Source: Sedimenticola thiotaurini
GTDB lineage: Bacteria > Pseudomonadota > Gammaproteobacteria > Chromatiales > Chromatiaceae
NCBI RefSeq assembly: GCF_001007875.1
Contig: NZ_CP011412.1
Location: 1,984,001-2,048,000, forward strand
Direction: 5' to 3'
Length of the DNA stretch: 64,000 nucleotides
Under the pieces are notes generated by a model that ran no database searches, had not been told where the DNA came from, and saw only the letters and a list, made by a program, of their open reading frames with translations. Positions 8,729-18,201 of this stretch are shown one piece after another. Position 1 is the stretch's first letter. Every line of letters begins with the position of its first letter. The translations under genes were made by a program, and so were the position numbers.

Positions 8729-10018
8729 ATGAAGATTACACGTCGAGGATTTATTCAAACTGCCGGCGCTGCAACCGCTGCCGGCATGATCGGTATGCCT
8801 TACATTGCACTGGGGGCATCAAAAAAGGTGGTTATTGTCGGTGGTGGTACCGGTGGCGCTACCGCTGCCAAATATATCCGCATGGCTGACCCCAGCACCG
8901 AAGTCACCCTGATCGAGGCAAATCGCAACTACTACACCTGCTACATGAGTAACGAGGTGCTGGGTGGTGAGCGTAGCCTGGATTCCATCAAGTTCGGCTA
9001 CGACGGTCTGGCAAAACATGGCGTCAAAGTGGTGCATGCCCGGGTCACCGGCATCGATGCCAAGGCCCGTGTGGTTAAGACCGATGATGGCGGCAGTTAC
9101 AACTACGACCGCTGCGTGGTAGCACCCGGTATCGATTTCAGATGGGATCAGATCGAGGGCTATGACGAGAAGGTTGCCGAGACCATCCCGCACGCCTGGA
9201 AGGCCGGTCCCCAAACCGCCACTTTGCGCAAGCAGCTTGAGGATATGAAGGATGGTGGTACCGTGGTACTCGCCGCGCCACCCAACCCGTTCCGCTGTCC
9301 TCCCGGACCCTATGAGCGTGCCAGCCAGATCGCCATGTATCTGAAACAGCACAAACCAAAATCAAAGGTTCTGATCTTTGATCCCAAGCCGAAGTTTTCC
9401 AAACAGGGCCTGTTTATGGGTGCCTGGAAAAAGATGTACGGCTACGGTACCGACAATGCCATGATCGAATGGCACGGCCAGCAGGAAGAGGCCGGCGTGG
9501 TCAAAGTGAACGCCGCCAACAAATCAGTGGTAACCGCATTTGGCGACGAGATCAAAGCCGACGTACTGAACGTGATTCCACCCCAGAAAGCGGGTGCGAT
9601 CGCCTTCGCTGCGGGTCTGACCAACGACGGCGGCTGGTGCCCGGTCGATCTGGGCACGTTCGAGTCCAAGATCCACGCCAACATCCATGTGCTGGGTGAT
9701 GCCAGTATCGCCACCGGCATGCCGAAATCGGGTTACTCCGCCAACTCCCAGGCGAAGGTCTGCGCCGCAGCTATTGTGGCCATGCTGAATGGTCAGGAGC
9801 CCGGCACACCCTCCTACATCAACACCTGCTACTCCATCGCGGGTAAGGATTACGCCTTCTCAGTGGCAGCCGTCTATCGACTGGCTGACGACCGTTCCAA
9901 GATCACTTCTGTTTCCGGCGGTCTGACCCCAGGCGATTCCAGCCCCGAGGTGTTCAAGCGGGAGGTGGCTTACGCCCACAGTTGGTTTAATAATATCACC
10001 CACGACATCTTCGGCTGA
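8729..10018 (+). CDS. fccB: Flavocytochrome c sulfide dehydrogenase, flavoprotein subunit
   Basis: FAD subunit of flavocytochrome c (429 aa), which oxidises sulfide and gives electrons to FccA. A twin-arginine signal (RR at residues 5-6, [10 protein letters not shown]) exports the folded flavoprotein. The dinucleotide fold [14 protein letters not shown] is at 34-47. Cys71 in [11 protein letters not shown] matches the cysteine that carries covalent FAD in characterised FccB, and Cys190 ([12 protein letters not shown]) with Cys367 (INTCYS) matches the redox-active disulfide pair. All key residues are intact, so the enzyme should be functional. A strong bidirectional terminator follows the stop. 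Confidence 0.94.
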   Translation: MKITRRGFIQTAGAATAAGMIGMPYIALGASKKVVIVGGGTGGATAAKYIRMADPSTEVTLIEANRNYYTCYMSNEVLGGERSLDSIKFGYDGLAKHGVKVVHARVTGIDAKARVVKTDDGGSYNYDRCVVAPGIDFRWDQIEGYDEKVAETIPHAWKAGPQTATLRKQLEDMKDGGTVVLAAPPNPFRCPPGPYERASQIAMYLKQHKPKSKVLIFDPKPKFSKQGLFMGAWKKMYGYGTDNAMIEWHGQQEEAGVVKVNAANKSVVTAFGDEIKADVLNVIPPQKAGAIAFAAGLTNDGGWCPVDLGTFESKIHANIHVLGDASIATGMPKSGYSANSQAKVCAAAIVAMLNGQEPGTPSYINTCYSIAGKDYAFSVAAVYRLADDRSKITSVSGGLTPGDSSPEVFKREVAYAHSWFNNITHDIFG

Positions 10019-10032
10019 TCAGCAGCCGGCAG

Positions 10033-10064
10033 AAAAAAACGGGGCCAGTCCGGCCCCGTTTTTT
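10033..10064. terminator. Bidirectional Rho-independent terminator between fccB and a convergent cytochrome gene
   Basis: The stem ACGGGGCC / GGCCCCGT, with loop AGTCC, is flanked by an A-run on the left and a T-run on the right, so it can end transcription from both directions. It sits between two convergent genes, which is the expected place. Confidence 0.92.
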
Positions 10065-10078
10065 ATTGACTATCCAAC

Positions 10079-10825
10079 CTAGCGTATCGGCTGATGGGCA
10101 GGAAAACCCTGCCGGGGAGGACGCACATAGTCCGGAAAATCGGGATTCAGCCAACCCGCCGGCGCCAGTTTCTCGGCCGGCGGCCTGATCCTGGAGACAT
10201 AATCCAACACCGCATACTCCTCTCGCTGGGAAAAGCGCTGGATCTGTCTGACCATCTTTTTATCCGCATTGCGCCGCTTGCCGGTGCGTATCCAGTCAAA
10301 CTGGCGAATCAGGTAGAAGTAGTTCTGTCCCTGTATCAGGGGTATATGGTCATCGGCATCACCTTCACCCGATGCACCGTGACACTCGGCGCACTGATCC
10401 TTGTACAGCCGCTCACCCAGCGCCAGATCAAATCCGGGACCAACCATATTGTTGGGGTTCATGGGCAAGGCAGCGATGTAAGCCGCTACGTCGGCGATCT
10501 CCTGCGCCCCACCCAGCAAACGGGGCGAAGTAAAGGGCCGCATGGTGGGATTGTCACGATTGCGCGCCCTGATATCCGCCAACTGCTTGATCAGCACACT
10601 GGCCTGCTGGCCGGCAATCTGGGGATACATACCATCCGGGCTCGCCCACCCTTCGGGGCCATGGCAGACGGTGCAGATCATATAAACCTTCCTGCCGTTG
10701 TCCGGGTCTGGCGTCAGATGCAACGCCTTTTCCACTTCCCGGGCAGCCTCCTCCGGCCCCTGCGCCAACCCCGTTGAGGCGAACAGTGAAAACAAAACAC
10801 CCAAGCCACCCAGTTTAATCCTCAT
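10079..10825 (-). CDS. Periplasmic dihaem cytochrome c4-like protein
   Basis: Secreted c-type cytochrome, 248 aa, with a signal peptide ending near LAQGPEEA (about residue 22) and two haem sites, CTVCH near residue 52 and CAECH near 140. The two-domain layout with GP-G and P-I-GQ motifs is that of cytochrome c4 and related electron carriers. Facing fccAB tail to tail, it may accept electrons from sulfide oxidation or serve the nitrogen-oxide reductases, but nothing here fixes its partner. The C-terminal ~35 residues are proline-rich (DYVRPPRQGFPAH). It is a single-gene unit with its own promoter region in the 190 bp before the ATG. Confidence 0.85.
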   Translation of the reverse strand: MRIKLGGLGVLFSLFASTGLAQGPEEAAREVEKALHLTPDPDNGRKVYMICTVCHGPEGWASPDGMYPQIAGQQASVLIKQLADIRARNRDNPTMRPFTSPRLLGGAQEIADVAAYIAALPMNPNNMVGPGFDLALGERLYKDQCAECHGASGEGDADDHIPLIQGQNYFYLIRQFDWIRTGKRRNADKKMVRQIQRFSQREEYAVLDYVSRIRPPAEKLAPAGWLNPDFPDYVRPPRQGFPAHQPIR

Positions 10826-11016
10826 GTAAATCTCCCTGTCAGCACTCGTACGGTGCTGTTTCTAATATTTTTAACCTAACGTGATGATTTCGGAGTAACT
10901 TTTAAGGTTAAGTGAATAGCTGTATCAGGTTCAATTGGGTAATACCCTAAACAGAACACGTCACCGGTCGGGGCTTACCGGCAAGACCATTGCCCTGCAT
11001 CGTAAACGCCCCTACT

Positions 11017-11418
11017 TCAGTTGGCGGAGTGCTGCAGTCGGCGCAGCGCTGTCAGCGCGCTGTTCGCCTGTTCATAGGGCACGAAGATATGATCGTGATG
11101 CACACCGGCAACCACGTTGCAACTGATACCAACCTCGCCAAGCGCGGTGGAAAAAGCTGCCGTCAAACCCACGGCGGCCAGATCAGAATGGACATTAAGT
11201 GTTATCCATGCAGCGCGAAACAGAACGGGCAGTTCCAGGTGTACCGCTGTCTCCTCCGTCACTACCAGGGATACCCCTTCCGGCTCCCGTATACTGGCCA
11301 CAATCGATGCCGGATCAATAGCCACACCATCCGGGAGCATGGTGAATATATAAACGCCCGGCGTCTGAACGGGCTCCATGGCCTGCAGTAATCGGCCGAG
11401 ATCGGAAATGGGCTGCAT
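11017..11418 (-). CDS. ACT-domain protein (DUF2241/COG3602 type)
   Basis: Small cytoplasmic protein of 133 aa with a tandem ACT-like fold: the opening ISDLGRLLQAMEPVQTPGVYIF, the middle GVSLVVTEETA and the closing SCNVVAGVHHDHIFVPYEQA are characteristic of the COG3602 family. ACT domains bind amino acids and regulate enzymes or transcription; no specific ligand is known to me for this family. I start at the ATG giving MQPISDLG because homologues begin there; an in-frame GTG 45 bp upstream would add 15 residues. The gene stands alone between a cytochrome and a divergent kinase gene. Confidence 0.8.
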   Translation of the reverse strand: MQPISDLGRLLQAMEPVQTPGVYIFTMLPDGVAIDPASIVASIREPEGVSLVVTEETAVHLELPVLFRAAWITLNVHSDLAAVGLTAAFSTALGEVGISCNVVAGVHHDHIFVPYEQANSALTALRRLQHSAN

Positions 11419-11537
11419 CTTCAAAAACCTGTCACCAAGGGTGGAAGTGGTATAGGTTAGCACTTTTTACACCTATACCAGTCCACGCCGTTGTACACTA
11501 TAACGTCGATTATCCCGGACTCGATACCCACCCAACC

Positions 11538-13541
11538 ATGAATATCCGTTGGAAGCTATTCGTCACTATCAGTAGCGCACTCATCATTAACCTGGCAGTG
11601 GGGTATTACGCCTTCATCAGTTTCAGGCAGGCGACACTTAATGCCAACAGAATAACCGAGCACACCTTCACCATTGTCACCGAAAGCCTGGCCACCCAGG
11701 TGCATTTCAAAAAACAGGTGCAGGAGTGGAAAAATATTCTGATCCGAGGCCACCAGGATGAACTCTACGCGCGATACTTCGAACAGTTTGAACAGGAAGA
11801 GACCTTGACCCAGCAGAGTATCAGGCGGCTGCTGGAACTGCTCGAGCCGGAAACCGATTCCTGGCAGGCCGCCCACAACTTCCAACTGGCCCATGAAACA
11901 CTTGGCAAAGAGTATCGGCAGGCACTGCAGAACCACCCCAGGATCACCAACAGCAGCTATACCGAGATCGACCGGACCGTAAGAGGCATTGACCGCCAGC
12001 CCACGGAATTGATGCGCCAGGTGGTGGATGCAGCCGTGGCTTACAAAAACAGACGATTGGACCAGATCACCCGGGAACAATCGGCGACACAGCAGCGCAT
12101 TCTGTTTGCGGCTATCGGCGTGCTGACCCTGACCGTCATGCTGCTGGTCTGGTTTGGCGACCAGGTGATTGCCCGGCCAATTGCCCAGGCGACCCAGGTA
12201 GCCAGGCGTATATCCAAGGGTGATCTGGATGGTACCATCCCCATACATGGCAATGATGAAGCGGGTGAGCTGCTTCAGGCATTGAAAACCATGCAGGATA
12301 GCGTGGCGACCTCCCAGGAGAGACTGAAGCAGGAGCAGTCACAGCTGGCGGAGCGGGTGGAGCGGCGTACCCGGGCCCTCAACATCGCCAACGCCGAACT
12401 GGCCCGCGCAGCCAAGACCAAGGATATGTTCCTGGCCACCATGAGTCATGAGTTACGCACTCCCCTGACCACCATCATGGGATTGACGGAGATGTTGCAG
12501 GATCAGCTCTACGGCCCGGTAAACAGCGGCCAGGGACGCTCATTGGCCACCATCCAGGAGAGTTCCCGTCACTTGCTGACCCTGATTAACGACATCCTGG
12601 ATGTGGCCAAGGTGGAATCGGGCAAGATGGTGCTGAAATGGGATTATCTACCGGTCGATCAACTTGCCGAAGCCAGCCTGAGAATGGTCCGGCAACCCGC
12701 CAACAGCAAACACCATCAACTGAAACAGCACATCGATCCGGCCATACAACTGATCCATGGTGATGGACGGCGTCTGAAACAGTTGCTGGTCAATCTGCTG
12801 GGCAACGCGATCAAGTTTACTCCGGAAGGCGGCACTATCGGCCTGGATATCTCTGCCCGGGATGACAATCGCGCAATCGAGATCTGCGTCTGGGACAACG
12901 GCATCGGTATCGAGCAGGAGCAGCAGTCCCATCTGTTTGAACCCTTCGTACAACTGGACAACGACTCGACCCGGCGTTACAGCGGTACCGGTCTCGGCCT
13001 GACGCTGGTGAAACGCATGACCGAGCTGCACGGAGGTCAAGTGGGTGTGGAGAGTACGCCAGGGGTCGGCAGCCGCTTTACCATCACCCTGCCCTGGACC
13101 CCGGAAGATAACGCCGCACATCAGCACAAACTGCCCCAGGAGCAAACCAGCAACGCCACCCTGCAACCGGAAGTCCTGGCGGAGAAAACGGTGCTGGTGA
13201 CCGAAGACAACCCGGCGAACCGCAGCATGGTCAGCGATTTCCTGGAACTGCAGGGTTTCCGGGTGATCAGCGCCAGCAGCGGTACAGAGGCCCTGAAACT
13301 GGCCTACCAGAATCTGCCCGACATTATCCTTATGGATATTCAACTCAGTGACATGGATGGTCTGGAAGTGACACGCCAATTACGCAAGCACCCACTCCTG
13401 GCCAAGACGCCGATTATTGCCCTCACGGCTCTGGCCATGCCCGGTGATCGGGAGCGCTGCCTGGAGGCCGGGATGGACGACTACATGAGCAAACCGGCCG
13501 GCCTGAAGGAGATCTACCAACGGCTGCTTAACCACCTCTGA
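11538..13541 (+). CDS. Hybrid sensor histidine kinase with receiver domain
   Basis: Membrane sensor kinase, 667 aa. Two membrane spans (about residues 8-28 and 187-207) bracket a ~160-residue periplasmic helical sensor region, followed by HAMP (about 210-262), a short coiled coil, the HisKA site MSHELRTPL with phospho-acceptor His304, a HATPase domain with WDNGIGIEQEQQSHLFEPF and GTGLGLTLVKRM, and a C-terminal receiver whose phosphorylated residue should be Asp600 (ILMDIQL). The lysine of the receiver pocket is in MSKPAG. There is no adjacent response regulator, so it is an orphan; output must go through a phosphotransfer protein or a distant regulator. A strong terminator follows. Confidence 0.9.
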   Translation: MNIRWKLFVTISSALIINLAVGYYAFISFRQATLNANRITEHTFTIVTESLATQVHFKKQVQEWKNILIRGHQDELYARYFEQFEQEETLTQQSIRRLLELLEPETDSWQAAHNFQLAHETLGKEYRQALQNHPRITNSSYTEIDRTVRGIDRQPTELMRQVVDAAVAYKNRRLDQITREQSATQQRILFAAIGVLTLTVMLLVWFGDQVIARPIAQATQVARRISKGDLDGTIPIHGNDEAGELLQALKTMQDSVATSQERLKQEQSQLAERVERRTRALNIANAELARAAKTKDMFLATMSHELRTPLTTIMGLTEMLQDQLYGPVNSGQGRSLATIQESSRHLLTLINDILDVAKVESGKMVLKWDYLPVDQLAEASLRMVRQPANSKHHQLKQHIDPAIQLIHGDGRRLKQLLVNLLGNAIKFTPEGGTIGLDISARDDNRAIEICVWDNGIGIEQEQQSHLFEPFVQLDNDSTRRYSGTGLGLTLVKRMTELHGGQVGVESTPGVGSRFTITLPWTPEDNAAHQHKLPQEQTSNATLQPEVLAEKTVLVTEDNPANRSMVSDFLELQGFRVISASSGTEALKLAYQNLPDIILMDIQLSDMDGLEVTRQLRKHPLLAKTPIIALTALAMPGDRERCLEAGMDDYMSKPAGLKEIYQRLLNHL

Positions 13542-13560
13542 CTACATAATAACCCTTGCA

Positions 13561-13592
13561 AAAAAAAGCGCCGGCAGGAGCCGGCGCTTTTC
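13561..13592. terminator. Bidirectional Rho-independent terminator between hybrid kinase and copper receptor genes
   Basis: The stem AAAAGCGCCGGC / GCCGGCGCTTTT has a four-base loop AGGA, an A-run before and a T-run after. It lies between two convergent genes and can serve both strands. Confidence 0.92.
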
Positions 13593-13613
13593 TCTAGTCA
13601 CAAACTGCCAGAA

Positions 13614-15914
13614 CTAGAAGCTGTAGTTAACCCCGGCATACAGGGAACGACCCATTCCCGGTACCGGCGTACCCCAGGCCACTCCGGTTCCGGACATGGT
13701 CTTGCCCTGACCGGTGTAGGCGCCACCCAGCGGGTGGTTGTAGAACTTGTCAAACAGGTTCTCCACGCCAAAGTCCAGGCGCAACTGCTTCCACTCGTAG
13801 CTGCCGCGCAGGTGCAGCAGTGCATAGGAGTCGGTTTCCAGCTCGTTCCTGACACTGGAGACATCGTCCTTGCTGTCCACCAGTTCCACCTCGATGGCGT
13901 TGGTCCAACCGCCATACTGCTGCTCAACCGCCAGCTTGGCATTCAACGGCATTATGTTGTAGAGATTGTCGCCGGTATCCCGGTTCTCACCCCGTACGTA
14001 GCTCAACGCACCGCGGGCGGTAAAGCGGCCAAACCGGGTGCCCTTGGCCAGCGGGTAGTGACCGGAGATATCCAGCCCATACAGCCTGGCCGACTGGTTG
14101 ACAAACTGCAGGTAGACAAAGGCATTCGTTGCCGTCTGGTTGGCGGCGCCACAGTTCATATTAGCCGAGGCGCAGCGTTTCGCATCGATATAGTCATCCA
14201 CGTAGGTGAAGTAAGGGGTCAACTTGAGGCCCCACTCCTTCCCATCTGCGGCATGCCAATCAAAGGTTGCACTCAGGGTGTGGGCGATCTCCGGCTCCAG
14301 ATCCAGGTTACCCACGTAGCCGTTGCCATCACCCGCCATGTTGATCATGCGCATGGCCATGCCACCGGTCGACCAGGCGTAACGCTCATACAGGTTGGGT
14401 GAGCGGGTCTTGCGGGCGTAACCGAATTCAATGGAACGATTCCGGTCCGGGGTAAAACGGGCCAGGGCGGTCAGATCCAGATTGTTGTCGGTCTTATCCC
14501 GGTCAGCCGCGTTGAATGCCGCCGACTCCGCCGCATACTGTGCCGAGGTGGTGTTATAACCCTGTACCTCACCGGCATCCATGCTGACGCGCTCACCCCG
14601 CAGGCCAAACTGGGTCAGCCACTGAGGCGTCCACTGGGCCTCCCACTCGGCAAACAGGGCCAGACGATCCCGTTGACCATCGTTGATATTGATAAAGGCG
14701 TCCGGCCACATGCCCTTTCCGGCAGGTTCCCACCAGTCATCCAGCCGGTAGCGCTGGACCTCACCGCCGACTCGCAACATATCCCGTAAGGAGAGGGGGA
14801 TTTCCGCTTTCACCTGCAACCCCAGGTTATCACCCTCGGTATCCATCGGCATGCCTGCGGCACAACCAGCACCTCCACCAGCCGGTGTGCAGGGCACACC
14901 ATCTGTGTTGGGCGCAGGAGGATTGGGCCCGTACCAGAACAGTTTATCGTCACCAAACTGCATCTTGTGCCGGGTATGTTCCCGATAGGCCCGGGCATCC
15001 AGGCTACCCCAGTCAAAATCGCCCTTGTAGCCGAAGTTGATCTGGGTGCTGTCGTTGCCGGTCATATCCATGCGCTGATTGGGATAGCCCTGGTCGGAGA
15101 TATCCTGCAAGCCCAGGGTCAGTTCAAACAGGTGATTGCCATTGCGCAGACCAATATCCAGCGCATGGTTGGTGGAGTCGTAGTAGGTGGAGCCAACTTC
15201 ATCGGCATCCAGCCACTCCCGACCGGCCGCCGCCGGCCCCGCCGGTTTGAAGGCGCCGCCCGCTTTATAATCATCCGCCTTGATGGTGGAGCCACGGTAG
15301 GTCAGGCTGAGGTTCTCGTTGGCAATCGTCGCTTTCACATTACCGCCACGCACATTGCCATTGCTTCGGTAAGTGGCGCCCACCTCGCCCTTGGTCAGCA
15401 ATCCGGCGCCTGGCTGGGCAAATTCCGGATCGGGCGAGTCAACCAGGATCGCGCCACCAATACTGTCACCACCCACACTGACCGGGGTAATACCGGCAAA
15501 CACCTGGGCATTGCTGACGCTGGTGGGATCGATATAGGAGAGTGGCGGATTCATATGGTTGCCACAGGCCGAGATCAGATCCATACCATCCACTTTGACA
15601 CGCAGACGGTCATCAGCCAGTCCATGGATCACCGGCAGACTGGAGACACCACCGGCACTATAGGTCATCACACCGGGGATATTTTTCAGCATACTGGCGG
15701 TGTCGCTGGTGGCGGCCCGCGAGCGTTTCACCACGGCTGCATCCATGGCCGTCCGGTCGGGAGCTTCACCGTCAGTGACAGGCTCCGCGCTAACCGTAAT
15801 ACTGGGGGCTGTATCCTCTGCCAGGGCACTGCCCTGAACCAGAAAAGCGGTCAGCAAGACCAGCAAACGTCGTCTGAAAGGAGGTGTATTAATCCCACTA
15901 CTGTTTTTATTCAT
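13614..15914 (-). CDS. oprC: TonB-dependent outer-membrane copper receptor (OprC/NosA-like)
   Basis: Outer-membrane active transporter, 766 aa: a signal peptide ending near ALAEDTAP, a plug domain (about residues 60-200) and a 22-strand barrel ending in the aromatic-terminated ...LYAGVNYSF. The copper-site pattern of OprC, CxxxM plus HxM, is present: Cys117 and Met121 in ACGNHMNPP, and His316 and Met318 in TRHKMQFG. OprC/NosA import copper and in denitrifiers supply nitrous-oxide reductase. I start at the ATG with GGGAGAA 8 nt upstream; a TTG 18 bp further up is less likely. Barrel and plug are complete, with no frameshift. The 356 bp upstream carries its promoter. Confidence 0.88.
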   Translation of the reverse strand: MNKNSSGINTPPFRRRLLVLLTAFLVQGSALAEDTAPSITVSAEPVTDGEAPDRTAMDAAVVKRSRAATSDTASMLKNIPGVMTYSAGGVSSLPVIHGLADDRLRVKVDGMDLISACGNHMNPPLSYIDPTSVSNAQVFAGITPVSVGGDSIGGAILVDSPDPEFAQPGAGLLTKGEVGATYRSNGNVRGGNVKATIANENLSLTYRGSTIKADDYKAGGAFKPAGPAAAGREWLDADEVGSTYYDSTNHALDIGLRNGNHLFELTLGLQDISDQGYPNQRMDMTGNDSTQINFGYKGDFDWGSLDARAYREHTRHKMQFGDDKLFWYGPNPPAPNTDGVPCTPAGGGAGCAAGMPMDTEGDNLGLQVKAEIPLSLRDMLRVGGEVQRYRLDDWWEPAGKGMWPDAFININDGQRDRLALFAEWEAQWTPQWLTQFGLRGERVSMDAGEVQGYNTTSAQYAAESAAFNAADRDKTDNNLDLTALARFTPDRNRSIEFGYARKTRSPNLYERYAWSTGGMAMRMINMAGDGNGYVGNLDLEPEIAHTLSATFDWHAADGKEWGLKLTPYFTYVDDYIDAKRCASANMNCGAANQTATNAFVYLQFVNQSARLYGLDISGHYPLAKGTRFGRFTARGALSYVRGENRDTGDNLYNIMPLNAKLAVEQQYGGWTNAIEVELVDSKDDVSSVRNELETDSYALLHLRGSYEWKQLRLDFGVENLFDKFYNHPLGGAYTGQGKTMSGTGVAWGTPVPGMGRSLYAGVNYSF

Positions 15915-16270
15915 TACTGCAAATTCTCCCAAAGTCCATCATCTATGCGCCATGGCCATGGACCGGACATCGCGCGACGCCGTACAGGCGGCAGTCTAGA
16001 GAGTTGGGAGCTAAAAGAAATGGTGGGCACCGGCTTTTTTCAAGTACCGATCACAAAAGCAAATACCCACCAAGACGATTAGGTCATTTGCCACACATAC
16101 TGGGTGATATGCAATGATTCATGAGGGACTATTCAGGCCGGAAAAACGGTAACCGGGATCGAAAAACCGCAGCAAAACCCTGTGGAAATAATAACTTAGG
16201 CAACCAATAACCTGATAAAAATCAATGTAAAAGATGTCATCGAATAACTTAATACCGGGTGCCGCAATTG
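15915..16270. other. Leader/promoter region of the copper receptor gene
   Basis: Non-coding gap of about 355 bp. A perfect 12-bp palindrome CCATGGCCATGG lies at 15950-15961, about 36 bp before the receptor start codon, and could be an operator. I looked for a cobalamin-type or other riboswitch in front of this TonB gene and did not recognise one. The left part serves the receptor; the right end follows the stop of the Fe-S gene and has no obvious terminator. Confidence 0.45.
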
Positions 16271-17545
16271 TCAGTCAGTGCGCTTCTCAGGCAGCAGGAG
16301 GTGTTCGGCCAGCAGTTCCGTCAGACCAATAACTTCCACATTCATTTCACGATCTTCGATCCCCTCCTCAAGCACAATACGGCAATTGGCACAGGCGGTA
16401 ACCATGGTCGTGACCCCCAGTTCATCGAGCTGTTTGCGCTTACGATCAAATACCTTGAGGCGCAGCTCCTCGGCCCGCTCATTGGCACTGACACCACCAC
16501 CGCCGCCGCAGCACCAGTTCATGGTGCCGTGATCCGCCATCTCCACAAAACCGCTGGCGACCTTGCCCAGCAGATCCCGGGGCGATTCAACTACCCCGCC
16601 ACGGCGCACGATCTGGCAGGGATCGTGAAAAGTGAGTGGCGTATCGGTGTGACCGGAGAGTTGCAGGCGTCCGGACTTCTGCAGTTCATCCAGCAGTTCC
16701 AGAATATGGATAACCTGGAAACGATAGGGCCGCCCGATCAGATTCGGCCCCTCCCAGCGGATGGCGCTGTAGGCGTGGCCACACTCGGGACTGATCACGT
16801 ATTTCACACCCAGTGATTCCGCCGCGTTCACCACCCGACCGACCAGCTCAGCCGCCGCCTGGTGACTGCCGATCTGTATACCGCTGTTAGTCGCCTCGAA
16901 CGCCTCGCTGCTGATGGTCCAGGAGACTCCGGCAGCAGCGAAGATGCGCGCCAGGCTTTCGATATATTCCGGGAAATTGACAATCTCCATGGAGGAGAAC
17001 AGGGTCATGTAGTCGGCACCCTGCTGATCCATCGGTATGTTCAGTCCGGTGTCTTTTTCAACATGGGCCAGCGCCGCCCGCAGAGTTTTCAGGGTTACCC
17101 CCATGGGACTGCCGATAGTCAGGGCACGATGCGTCGCCTCCTGCATACCCACCGGGGAATAACCTGCTGAAGAGAATCCCTCCCGCTCCTTGCGGATCAT
17201 GTAAGCGATATCGTTACCCACCGGGCAGACCATGGAGCAGCGGCCACACATGGTACAGCTGTCATACACCAACTCCTCCCAGTCGGCGAAATCCTGCTCT
17301 GTCAAAGGTTTGCTCAACCCCAGCTTGACGGCGAACTTGCCCCAGAAGGTGTGCTGCGCCTTCCACAACCGACGCATCGGTTCCAGCTTGTAGATGGGTG
17401 TATAACGGGGATCATCGGTCTCGGTGTAAAACAGGCACGCCTCGGCACAGAGTCCACAATGGATACAGGAAGAGAAATAGGCGGCGATCCTGGAGTCGAT
17501 CTGTAGACCCAGCTCCTCTACCCCTTTGGCAAAATCGTGCTCCAT
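16271..17545 (-). CDS. HdrD/DsrK-like iron-sulfur CCG-domain protein, last gene of the formate operon
   Basis: Cytoplasmic-side Fe-S protein, 424 aa, of the heterodisulfide-reductase D / DsrK family. Two ferredoxin motifs, CIHCGLCAEAC (about residue 27) and CTMCGRCSMVCPVG (about 97), precede two CCG-type regions; the second contains HDPCQIVRRGG, NWCCGGGGGV and ACANCR, the cysteines that bind the noncubane [4Fe-4S] cluster in this family. The first CCG region keeps only PECGHAYSA. With the NarI-like cytochrome b encoded just before it (14-bp gap), it forms a DsrMK-like quinone-linked thiol/disulfide module. Its position at the end of the formate dehydrogenase operon is unusual; the true substrate is unknown. 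Confidence 0.8.
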   Translation of the reverse strand: MEHDFAKGVEELGLQIDSRIAAYFSSCIHCGLCAEACLFYTETDDPRYTPIYKLEPMRRLWKAQHTFWGKFAVKLGLSKPLTEQDFADWEELVYDSCTMCGRCSMVCPVGNDIAYMIRKEREGFSSAGYSPVGMQEATHRALTIGSPMGVTLKTLRAALAHVEKDTGLNIPMDQQGADYMTLFSSMEIVNFPEYIESLARIFAAAGVSWTISSEAFEATNSGIQIGSHQAAAELVGRVVNAAESLGVKYVISPECGHAYSAIRWEGPNLIGRPYRFQVIHILELLDELQKSGRLQLSGHTDTPLTFHDPCQIVRRGGVVESPRDLLGKVASGFVEMADHGTMNWCCGGGGGVSANERAEELRLKVFDRKRKQLDELGVTTMVTACANCRIVLEEGIEDREMNVEVIGLTELLAEHLLLPEKRTD

Positions 17546-17559
17546 AATGGCCCCCGGAT

Positions 17560-18201
17560 TCAGGCGTTAACACCCTTGCGGCCCATGACGGCACCGCTAT
17601 AACTGCGGCTGAACGCAAAGGTGAAGGTGTGCATCAGGCTGCTGAACGGAAAATAGATCAACAGCAGTTCAGCCAGAAACAGGTGCAGCAGTCGCAACGG
17701 CTCAAAAGATTGTGCCAATGCCAGACAACCGGTCAGCATCACCAGAAAAACCAGTCCGGTGGCGATATGGTCATCGGCGGTTGACAGCAACCGGGTCACC
17801 GGATGCAGCAGACGGTGCAGCCAGAGCAGCAACAGACCGATGAAGGCAATCTCCGCACTGATAATAAAGCCCCAGTAGGGCAACGCCGGCCAGCCGAAGC
17901 CGGTAATCCGTTCAGCATAGAAATCCACGTGGGGACGGGCAAAAAACAGTAGCGCAAACAGCCCCAGGTGAAACAGATAACCGGCCACCAGTGTCAGCCG
18001 GCCACGGGTCGCCACATCCCGCCGGGGCAGAAAGAGGCTGAACAGGTTACGCAGGGCGCCACTGGAGCCACTGCCACGGGGCAGCGCCAGATCCGGCTTC
18101 AGGCCGACACGCAGGATACTGAAAAGACGAAACAGTACCCCGATACAGAACACACCCAGGGAGAAATACCAGAACGGTCCATCAATAAAGGCACCGATCA
18201 T
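17560..18201 (-). CDS. NarI/DsrM-like cytochrome b membrane protein
   Basis: Integral membrane protein of 213 aa with about six hydrophobic segments (near residues 10-28, 65-85, 105-130, 140-160 and 165-195) and several in-membrane histidines, matching the respiratory nitrate reductase gamma / DsrM family that carries two b haems and exchanges electrons with quinone. It overlaps the end of fdhC by 4 bp and is followed by the HdrD/DsrK-like gene, so the two act together. It is not a nitrate reductase subunit: no narG or narH is present. Together they give the formate operon a second quinone-reactive membrane module besides FdhC. Confidence 0.8.
   Translation of the reverse strand: MIGAFIDGPFWYFSLGVFCIGVLFRLFSILRVGLKPDLALPRGSGSSGALRNLFSLFLPRRDVATRGRLTLVAGYLFHLGLFALLFFARPHVDFYAERITGFGWPALPYWGFIISAEIAFIGLLLLWLHRLLHPVTRLLSTADDHIATGLVFLVMLTGCLALAQSFEPLRLLHLFLAELLLIYFPFSSLMHTFTFAFSRSYSGAVMGRKGVNA

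Noticed and set aside
15915-16270. Cobalamin or other riboswitch before the TonB-dependent receptor
   Set aside because: No conserved B12-box-like sequence or long stem set could be recognised, and the receptor has copper-site residues instead.
17560-18201. Respiratory nitrate reductase gamma subunit
   Set aside because: NarI-like topology only; no narG, narH or narJ is adjacent, and the next gene is HdrD/DsrK-like.
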